Shown one piece after another: positions 17,675 to 24,285 of a stretch of DNA of 54,341 bases. The position numbers were made by a program, and so were the translations under genes. The notes under the pieces are model-generated. The model was not told the origin of the DNA. It made no database searches and saw only the letters and a list, made by a program, of their open reading frames with translations. Source of the stretch: Merismopedia glauca CCAP 1448/3 (GTDB taxonomy: Bacteria > Cyanobacteriota > Cyanobacteriia > Cyanobacteriales > CCAP-1448); contig NZ_PVWJ01000016.1 of the NCBI RefSeq assembly GCF_003003775.1, positions 1 to 54,341 of the forward strand, in the 5' to 3' direction. Positions within the stretch are counted from its first letter, which is position 1. Each line of letters begins with the position of its first letter.

Positions 17675-19198
17675 ATGGGACAAATTCAGCCATCAATTGC
17701 ACACTACTACCACGAGCGAACGAAATACGAACCCGAAACCATTGGTGCTAAAAGTCAAAGCATTGATTGGGCAACTCAGCCAGTACCTTTTAAAGAGTAC
17801 AAAATTGGTAAATCTTTCGATCTCAAACCCTACCTTAAATCTGAACCCACCTTATCTGAAAATCCCTCCACCGAGGAATGGTGGGGGCGTTTGTCTCGTT
17901 TACTGCTATGCAGTTATGGACTGACTGCTAGGCTACCAACAATTAGTGGCGAAGACTTGTATTTGCGCGCTGCGCCTTCTGCTGGTGGTTTATATCCGGC
18001 GGAAGTGTATCTGATTTCTCGCGGAACATCGGTTTTACCTTCAGGAATTTATAACTATCAACCGAAAACTCATTCTTTGCTGAGATTTTGGGAAAGTAAT
18101 GCGTGGCAAACTTTAAAAACTGCCTGTTTTTCCGATCCAGTTTGGGAAATAGCAGACATAGCGCTAGTAACTACAGCTATTTTTCAGCGTTCGGCTTGGC
18201 GCTATCAAGATCGAGCTTACCGTCGTATGTGTCTAGATACGGGACATTTATTGGGTAATATTGAGCTAGCCGCCGCGATTAATCAGTTTCGTCCTTACTT
18301 AATTGGGGGATTTGTGGATGAAGGAGTCAATCAACTTCTCTATCTCGACTCTCAACAAGAAGGTGGAATCACAGTGATTCCATTAGTAGATTTACTAGCA
18401 GTCAATCTCAATCTTCCTGCTAGTCGAACTGTCTTACCCTCTCCTACTCAAACTGAATACCCAAAAATCCGAGATGGTGAGTTGCTGGAATATTTCCATA
18501 AGGCGACACAAATAGTCGAGTTGTTAAGTCCTACTGAAGGGTTAACTAATGCGATCGAAGATAAATATAACTTTCCTTTTTGTTTAAAAGTTTCAACTGC
18601 CTGTGAAACTATTAATTGGGCAGAAAACCTATCACAACTAGAAGCTACGATCTTGAACCGTCGTTCTACTCGTGCTTATAGCGGTGCTGAAATTGAATGG
18701 GATGAACTCAAAGCCATCCTCAATTTTACTTATCAACCACATCACTATGTAGCTCAAGGTTTAGATGCTCATCCTGACTATTTTGCCCTAGATTTGATCG
18801 AAACTTTTATCGCTGTTTCAGGAGTTAATGGTTTGGAGGATGGATGTTATTACTATGCTCCTCAAGCTAGGGAATTGCGACAAATAAGGTTTAAAAACTT
18901 CCGCCGAGAGTTACACTATTTGTGTTTGGGGCAAGAACTAGGACGGGATGCTGCTGCTGTAGTTTTTCATACTGCCGATTTGAAGAAAGCTGTGGCAAAG
19001 TATGGTGATCGCGTTTACCGCTATTTACATTTGGATGCGGGACATTTGGGACAAAAACTGAATTTGGCTGCAATTTACCTCAATCTAGGTGTGAGTGGAA
19101 TTGGTGGCTTTTTTGATAATCAGGTTAATCAAGTTCTAGATATTCCTACTGACGAAGCTGTGCTTTATATTACTACTATTGGTAAGCTAATATCTTGA
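17675..19198 (+). CDS. Two-domain SagB/ThcOx-type nitroreductase-like protein
   Basis: This 507-residue soluble protein is made of two tandem nitroreductase-fold domains. The first (about 60-260) has LYLRAAPSAGGLYPAEVYLI, RAYRRMCLDTGHLLGNIELA and GGFVDEGVNQLL. The second (about 330-500) has ILNRRSTRAYSGAEI, GDRVYRYLHLDAGHLGQKLN and GGFFDNQVNQVL. The blocks correspond one to one, so it is an internal duplication. SagB/ThcOx proteins are FMN dehydrogenases that oxidise thiazolines or oxazolines in peptide natural products, but many cyanobacterial copies are stand-alone. No precursor peptide, cyclodehydratase or peptidase gene is adjacent, so its substrate is unknown. The start is ATG 17675; a TTG at 17660 with AAGAGG just upstream is the alternative. 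Confidence 0.82.
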   Translation: MGQIQPSIAHYYHERTKYEPETIGAKSQSIDWATQPVPFKEYKIGKSFDLKPYLKSEPTLSENPSTEEWWGRLSRLLLCSYGLTARLPTISGEDLYLRAAPSAGGLYPAEVYLISRGTSVLPSGIYNYQPKTHSLLRFWESNAWQTLKTACFSDPVWEIADIALVTTAIFQRSAWRYQDRAYRRMCLDTGHLLGNIELAAAINQFRPYLIGGFVDEGVNQLLYLDSQQEGGITVIPLVDLLAVNLNLPASRTVLPSPTQTEYPKIRDGELLEYFHKATQIVELLSPTEGLTNAIEDKYNFPFCLKVSTACETINWAENLSQLEATILNRRSTRAYSGAEIEWDELKAILNFTYQPHHYVAQGLDAHPDYFALDLIETFIAVSGVNGLEDGCYYYAPQARELRQIRFKNFRRELHYLCLGQELGRDAAAVVFHTADLKKAVAKYGDRVYRYLHLDAGHLGQKLNLAAIYLNLGVSGIGGFFDNQVNQVLDIPTDEAVLYITTIGKLIS

Positions 19199-19279
19199 GT
19201 TTCAAATAACAGCTTTTCTAGGTTAGTTTATCAAAAAAAATATAGGACACAAAGTAATGTTTAAATTGAGAGTTAAGTT

Positions 19280-19513
19280 ATGAATGCTCATAAAATAGAA
19301 ACAGTGTTAACTGAAGAGGGAATTCTTATACTACAAAAATTATCATTTCATGCGGGAGATCTAGTGGAAGTAATTGTACTAGAACGTCCCAAAAATCAGC
19401 AAGACAAAATTATCAGCAACAGATCTGAGTCAACTTTATATCCGTTACAAGGTAAGCAGCCGTATCGATACGACGAACCATTTGAGCCTGCAACTTCTCT
19501 AATTTTAGATTAG
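19280..19513 (+). CDS. Orphan antitoxin-like small protein
   Basis: This 77-residue protein begins MNAHKIETVLTEEGILILQK, continues with LSFHAGDLVEVIVLERP, and ends with a YRYDEPFEPATSLILD tail. The first half looks like a short swapped-hairpin (AbrB/MazE-like) fold and the second like an extended toxin-binding tail, a layout I recall from many small cyanobacterial antitoxins paired with PIN-domain toxins. No PIN or other toxin ORF follows: the next gene is an unrelated membrane protein 72 bases on. It is either an orphan antitoxin or the survivor of a decayed pair. Family assignment is by resemblance only. Confidence 0.6.
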   Translation: MNAHKIETVLTEEGILILQKLSFHAGDLVEVIVLERPKNQQDKIISNRSESTLYPLQGKQPYRYDEPFEPATSLILD

Positions 19514-19585
19514 AGGCTTTATATATAGCAAATATTTAGTTAATTGATATAACCAATTAAAATAATGCATTTAAATAAATAAATT

Positions 19586-20962
19586 ATGAATGTAACTTCA
19601 TCTAATATCCGCAGTTCTTGGTGGGCAAAATTTGTGGCTGCGATCGCCATGATTAATCTTATTTTAGTTGGATTCGATCTTAGTTATCTACCTGGGCGAA
19701 ACTTATATTTAGAAAAAGTGCCAGAAGTTGTCACAATTTATGACTCGTTTAAAGGAATTGAACCTCATCGATTGACTCAAAAATATTTAGCTACTGTCAG
19801 ACAAATAACAGATGGAGAAATTGCTGCACCAATCAACGAAGAAATCTTCGCAGATCTACGTCAGCAAAGCATCACCATGATTGATGAAAATCCTTTTTCG
19901 GTATCTGGACAAGTAGGAAGTTTTGCCAAAATTAAATACCGAATGCGTCAGAAATTCAATACTAATTCGGCGAAAGTTGCTTTTCAACAGTTTTGGAGTG
20001 CCGATTACTTTAAATCGGTTGGTAGTGAGACGGCATTGTCTTTCTTTAATCAAAAAATTGCACCGTTAATGGCAACTAATTATTTTAGAGATATTGATGC
20101 TTCGGGGAGATTTGTCGATCGCTTTTGGCAGATCGATGTTGGGTTTAGCATTTTCTTTGCTTTGAATTGGTTCATAGGTGCTTTAGTATTTAGCTGGCGC
20201 AATCCCAACCTAACTTGGTTTGATGCTATTTGGCAAAGATGGTATGAGATTTTGTTGATCTTACCTTTTTATCGTTGGTTGCGGGTAATTCCCGTGACGA
20301 TTAAACTGCATCAAGCTGGTTTAATTAATCTCAATAGATTGCTGGATGATATTAGTTATGATGTCGTAGCTTACTTAGGAGATAAAGTTTCTAATTTTGC
20401 GATCGTTAGATTGATTGGAGAGATGCAGACGGCGATTAAAAATGGCAAGCTATCACAGTTAATTTTAAACCAGAAAGAATATTTGACGATTAATGATATT
20501 AACGAGCAAGAAGCGATCGCAGATCGGTTTTTAGAGATTTTAATTTGTCAAGTCTTACCTGAATCTAAACCTCAAATTGAAGCCTTACTTCATCAAAGTC
20601 TGGTGGCAACCTTGAAAACATCTGAGTTTTATCAAGGATGGGGAAAATATCCTCTGATTGGTAAATTACCTGAAGAAATTACCGGACAAATAGCTATTAA
20701 CATTACTCAGGTATTATTGACAATTTTAACATCTGTTTATCAAGACGAAAAAGTCAGAAAAGTATTTCAAGATTTCCAGGAAAATGTCAGGACTAACCTA
20801 TCTCAAGAAATGCGAAATGAAAAAACTATTTTAGAAATGCAAATTCTGCTTTTAGACTGGTTAGAAGAAATTAAAATTAATTATATTCATCAAGCTACAC
20901 AAATCGATCCCAAGTTAACTCTAGCAGAAGTAGATAGACTGGAAGTCAGAAGTCATTCGTAG
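19586..20962 (+). CDS. Conserved cyanobacterial membrane protein, unknown function
   Basis: This 458-residue protein has one hydrophobic helix near the N-terminus (about 14-34, KFVAAIAMINLILVGFDLSY) and one or two more in the middle (about 188-245), separated by hydrophilic helical regions. The C-terminal half (about 260-450) is helical and soluble-looking. I do not recognise a named domain. The general build, N-terminal anchor, large loop, central helices and helical tail, recalls conserved cyanobacterial hypothetical proteins. The last residues, EVRSHS, and the stop codon are encoded by a dispersed 50-base palindromic repeat (20951-21000), so the original C-terminus may have been altered by that element. 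Confidence 0.8.
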   Translation: MNVTSSNIRSSWWAKFVAAIAMINLILVGFDLSYLPGRNLYLEKVPEVVTIYDSFKGIEPHRLTQKYLATVRQITDGEIAAPINEEIFADLRQQSITMIDENPFSVSGQVGSFAKIKYRMRQKFNTNSAKVAFQQFWSADYFKSVGSETALSFFNQKIAPLMATNYFRDIDASGRFVDRFWQIDVGFSIFFALNWFIGALVFSWRNPNLTWFDAIWQRWYEILLILPFYRWLRVIPVTIKLHQAGLINLNRLLDDISYDVVAYLGDKVSNFAIVRLIGEMQTAIKNGKLSQLILNQKEYLTINDINEQEAIADRFLEILICQVLPESKPQIEALLHQSLVATLKTSEFYQGWGKYPLIGKLPEEITGQIAINITQVLLTILTSVYQDEKVRKVFQDFQENVRTNLSQEMRNEKTILEMQILLLDWLEEIKINYIHQATQIDPKLTLAEVDRLEVRSHS

Positions 20963-21000
20963 AGACGTAGCACTGCTATGTCTGTACAGAAGTCAGAAGT
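20951..21000. repeat. 50-bp palindromic repeat, copy 1
   Basis: It matches 43912-43961 at 48 of 50 positions. The core is an inverted repeat around GTAG-CACTG-CTA. This copy supplies the stop codon (TAG, 20960-20962) of the upstream membrane-protein gene and carries one mismatch pair in the stem. Confidence 0.9.
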
Positions 21001-21141
21001 TAGGAAGGGCACTACGTCTGTAAAGGAGTCAGCGATCGATCATCTATAGTTTGTATAAAGAGATGCGGAATTATGGTCAAAGAAGGTTTAAGATGTATCA
21101 AATAAGTAAAAACTTAAAAAATATCTATATAAGGCTAAGGA

Positions 21142-22422
21142 TTGAGCAGTTTATTTGAAGGTTTGATCGATTCCAAGTTTGCGGCTGATATTTGTAAATT
21201 GTCAAGCGGTTTGACAGTGATTCATCATTATGTGCCTGCTACTCCTGTGGTAGTAGTAGATGCATGGGTAAAAGCAGGAACAAGTTTAGAACCTAAAGAA
21301 TGGGCTGGAGTTGCTCATTTTTTAGAGCATATGATTTTTAAAGGTACAGATAAGTTTCCACCTGGTGCTTTTGACGCAGCAATTGAGAATACTGGTGGCG
21401 TAACTAATGCTGCTACTAGTCATGATTATGCCCATTTTTATATCACTTCAGCAGCCCAATACTTACCAGAAACTTTGCCAGCATTAGGAGATCTACTCTT
21501 TAATGCGACAATACCAGATGCAGAATATGAGTTAGAAAGGGACGTAGTTTTAGAAGAAATCCGCTCTTGCAATGATAGTCCCGATTTTTTAGGTTATCAA
21601 GCGTTAAATCAGAGTATTTATCAAAATCATCCCTATGGGCGACCAATATTGGGAACTATCGCCGAATTGATGCAGCAATCGCCTCAGCAAATGCGTCAGT
21701 TTCACGACTTTCACTACCAACCCGAAAACATGACGGTGGCTATTGTAGGTGGTGTAGAAAAAGCTATAGCCTTAGAACTTGCAGAGGAGTCATTCGTTTC
21801 TACAAATAGTCAGATACAATGTCCGATTGGCTTAGTAGAAGCAGAACCACCCATTACTGAAATCAGACGACAGAAAATGTCTGTAGGTAGACTAGAGCAA
21901 GCTAGATTATTAATGGGTTGGATGGGACCTGGAGTAGAACAACTAAAAGATGCTTACGGATTAGATTTACTATCAGTATTGTTAGCTGAAGGACGTACAT
22001 CCAGATTAGTCCAAGATTTGCGAGAAAAGCGGCAATTAGTTCAAAATATTAGCAGTGGCTTCTCATTACAAAAAGATTCCAGTCTATTTACCATTAGCGC
22101 CTGTTTACCAACAGAAAATTTAGAGGATGTAGAAGCCGTTATTTGTGAAGAAATTAGCAAATTGCAAGCTAAATCCATTTCACCTGCCGAATTGAGTCGG
22201 TGTCAGCGTTTATTGTGTAATGATTACGCTTTTTCCACAGAAGCACCCAATCAGCTAGCTAGTTTGTATGGTTACTATCACACTATAGCTGATGCTAAAG
22301 TTGCTCTAAGTTATCCAGAACAAATTAAATCTTTCAGCGTCATGGATTTACAGCAGTTAGCACAGCAATATTTATCTCCTCAATACTACGCGATAAATGT
22401 GATGGAACCTAGTCTGAGATAG
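21142..22422 (+). CDS. M16 peptidase, catalytic subunit
   Basis: This pitrilysin/MPP-like zinc peptidase has 426 residues. The inverted zinc motif HFLEH (59-63) is intact, and the distal glutamate region LERDVVLEEIRS lies about 70 residues later, as required. Two M16 halves are visible, the second carrying the substrate-binding region (GRTSRLVQDLREKRQLVQNI). It starts at TTG 21142, with AAGG about 6 bases upstream; no ATG is suitably placed. It is followed after 147 bases by a second M16 gene lacking the zinc site, so the pair probably forms a heterodimer like the Sphingomonas-type or mitochondrial processing peptidases. It has no signal peptide, so it is probably cytosolic. Confidence 0.93.
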   Translation: MSSLFEGLIDSKFAADICKLSSGLTVIHHYVPATPVVVVDAWVKAGTSLEPKEWAGVAHFLEHMIFKGTDKFPPGAFDAAIENTGGVTNAATSHDYAHFYITSAAQYLPETLPALGDLLFNATIPDAEYELERDVVLEEIRSCNDSPDFLGYQALNQSIYQNHPYGRPILGTIAELMQQSPQQMRQFHDFHYQPENMTVAIVGGVEKAIALELAEESFVSTNSQIQCPIGLVEAEPPITEIRRQKMSVGRLEQARLLMGWMGPGVEQLKDAYGLDLLSVLLAEGRTSRLVQDLREKRQLVQNISSGFSLQKDSSLFTISACLPTENLEDVEAVICEEISKLQAKSISPAELSRCQRLLCNDYAFSTEAPNQLASLYGYYHTIADAKVALSYPEQIKSFSVMDLQQLAQQYLSPQYYAINVMEPSLR

Positions 22423-22569
22423 CAAAGAGTATATATCTTGCGTAAATGCTCTAATTGTTGTTTGAGTGAAGGAAGAATGGATCGATGCCTAAAATATTTT
22501 TACAAGAGGTCTATTAATCCGTAGGAAAATCTAAGTTTGTGGAGCCAAAAAGAGAGCGAGAACCAATAA

Positions 22570-23862
22570 ATGGTACAAGTGAGTCAAATACAAAAGCGAT
22601 CGCCCCTAACCAATCTAGTTCAACGTGCTGTTTTAGACAATGGCATAACTTTATTAGTTATCGAAAATCCTACCGCAGATATCGTTGCTAGCCGCATTTT
22701 TATTAAAGCTGGAACCAGATGGGAATCTAAACATCAAGCAGGTTTATCTCACTTAGTCTCAGCCGTAATTACGAAAGGTACAGATACCTTATCTTCCTTA
22801 GAAATCGCCGAACAAGTAGAATCTGTCGGTGCTAGTTTGAGCGCTGATACCGCGACAGACTACTTACAAATGAGTCTCAAAACTATAGGTAGCGACTTTG
22901 CCGAAATATTCAACCTGACAGCCAAATTATTGCGATCGCCTGCGTTTCCAGCAGCAGAAGTCGAACTAGAGCGCCAAATCACCCTGCAAGACATTCGTTC
23001 TCAGCAAGAACACCCATCGGCTATAGCTTTCGAGCAACTCAGACGAGCCATGTATGGAAGACATCCCTACGGTTTATCTAGTTTAGGCACAATAGAGAGC
23101 GTTAGCGGTTTGACTCGTGAAGATCTACAAAACTACCATCAAAGTTATTTTCGCCCAGATAACTTAGTCATTAGCATAGCTGGAAATTTAACCTTTGAAA
23201 CAGCCAGATATTTAGTCGAAAAAGCCTTGGGAGACTGGGAAATTCCCACTAATTCCATTCTTCCCATCAACTTATCTCCCATAGTCTGTAAACCCTATCA
23301 AGTCGTCACACCCCAAGAAACTCAACAATCAATGGTGATGTTGGGTTATCTAGCATCTTCCGTCAAAGACAAGGAATATGGAGCCTTAAAGGTACTCAAT
23401 ACTTATTTAGGTAACGGTTTATCCAGCCGCCTGTTTGTCGAACTTAGAGAAAAACGGGGATTAGCCTATGAAGTTTCGGCATTTTATCCTACTAGGCTCG
23501 ATCTGTCTCAATTTGTCGTGTATCTGGGCACTGCACCCGAAAATACAGCGATCGCCCTAGAAGGTTTACACCACGAAATAGAACGCCTCCGCACCCATCA
23601 ACTGACTGATTCAGAACTGCAAACGTGCAAAAATAAGTTGCTAGGTCAGTATGCTTTGGGTAAACAGACTAACGCTCAACTTGCCCAAGTTTACGGTTGG
23701 TATGAAACCTTGGGATTAGGGATTGAATTCGACACGGTTTTCCAAGAATTAGTTAATAATGTGACTGTCGAGACAGCTTGGGAAACTGCGTGTCAGTACT
23801 TCGTTGAACCTTACATTTCCCTAGTTGGACCTGCCAAATTTGTGGAAAATTGCCAAATTTAG
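22570..23862 (+). CDS. M16 peptidase-like, non-catalytic subunit
   Basis: This 430-residue protein is homologous to the upstream M16 peptidase, but the zinc motif is lost: where H-x-x-E-H should stand, the sequence is HLVSAV. The C-terminal half keeps the substrate-binding Arg/Tyr-type region (LFVELREKRGLAYEVSAFYP), typical of the regulatory partner in M16B heterodimers. Together with the preceding gene it should form one active chamber enzyme that degrades or processes small peptides. The intergenic 147 bases contain a fragment resembling an insertion-sequence end (about 22498-22519). The C-terminal stop is followed by a palindromic repeat. Confidence 0.92.
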   Translation: MVQVSQIQKRSPLTNLVQRAVLDNGITLLVIENPTADIVASRIFIKAGTRWESKHQAGLSHLVSAVITKGTDTLSSLEIAEQVESVGASLSADTATDYLQMSLKTIGSDFAEIFNLTAKLLRSPAFPAAEVELERQITLQDIRSQQEHPSAIAFEQLRRAMYGRHPYGLSSLGTIESVSGLTREDLQNYHQSYFRPDNLVISIAGNLTFETARYLVEKALGDWEIPTNSILPINLSPIVCKPYQVVTPQETQQSMVMLGYLASSVKDKEYGALKVLNTYLGNGLSSRLFVELREKRGLAYEVSAFYPTRLDLSQFVVYLGTAPENTAIALEGLHHEIERLRTHQLTDSELQTCKNKLLGQYALGKQTNAQLAQVYGWYETLGLGIEFDTVFQELVNNVTVETAWETACQYFVEPYISLVGPAKFVENCQI

Positions 23863-23888
23863 CCCCTGTCAGTTCGCCAATTTGCTAG

Positions 23889-23914
23889 GTTGGGTTGACG
23901 CTAGGAAACCCAAC
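23889..23914. repeat. GTTGGGTT palindromic repeat, copy 1
   Basis: GTTGGGTT and AACCCAAC surround a 10-base loop. The match to copy 2 at 24251-24276 extends leftward through CCAAT-TG-TAG. It sits at the left end of a damaged toxin-antitoxin-like locus. Confidence 0.8.
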
Positions 23915-24025
23915 ACTTTCAGTATTGAATATCGATTCGATGAAGTAGGAGAGTATATTTGGGTGGTTACAGCATGGAAATCGACCAAACAGGAAAGCAG
24001 AAGTTATGAACAGCAAGTCTACTGA
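23912..24025 (+). pseudogene. C-terminal fragment of a toxin-like small protein
   Basis: A reading frame ending at 24025 gives about 37 residues, including EYRFDEVGEYIWVVTAWKST and KQESRSYEQQVY. It looks like the C-terminal strand-helix part of a small RelE/BrnT-like or related toxin. It overlaps the start of the next gene by 20 bases, as toxin-antitoxin pairs often do. No start codon or N-terminal half is visible: the frame runs back into the GTTGGGTT repeat and the end of the M16 gene. I therefore read it as a toxin gene truncated by the repeat. The toxin family is uncertain. Confidence 0.4.
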
Positions 24026-24260
24026 AATTCAAGATATTGAAGAAATTGCTCGACAAGCTCATCTTGGTGCTGATGTTTCCGCTCATTTTACAGGTAATTT
24101 CCAAGCGAAGCAACAAATCAGTATGGCTTTGCCATTAGAATTACTGCGAAGTATTGACGCAGAGTGTAAACGACAAAATATAAATCGTCAAGATTGGATC
24201 GAGATGGTTTGTGCTGAGAAAATTAGTCAGTCCGCTTGCCAATCTGGTAGGTTGGGTTGA
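24006..24260 (+). CDS. Small RHH-like antitoxin candidate
   Basis: This 84-residue protein has a segment AKQQISMALPLELLRSIDAE followed by CKRQNINRQDWIEMVCAEKI that fits a ribbon-helix-helix fold: one beta strand, then two helices with a conserved-type turn. The N-terminal third is acidic. It overlaps a toxin-like fragment upstream, so it may be the antitoxin of a broken pair. Its last residues (SGRLG) and stop codon come from a copy of the GTTGGGTT palindromic repeat, so its own C-terminus may be altered. Transcription probably ends in that repeat, which is followed by six Ts. Confidence 0.6.
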   Translation: MNSKSTEIQDIEEIARQAHLGADVSAHFTGNFQAKQQISMALPLELLRSIDAECKRQNINRQDWIEMVCAEKISQSACQSGRLG

Positions 24261-24282
24261 GGCAACGAAACCCAACTTTTTT
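24251..24282 (+). terminator. GTTGGGTT palindromic repeat, copy 2, acting as terminator
   Basis: GTTGGGTT and AACCCAAC form an 8-bp stem with a 10-base loop, followed by six Ts. It ends the RHH gene and faces the end of the convergent helicase gene four bases away. Confidence 0.8.
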
Positions 24283-24285
24283 AGA

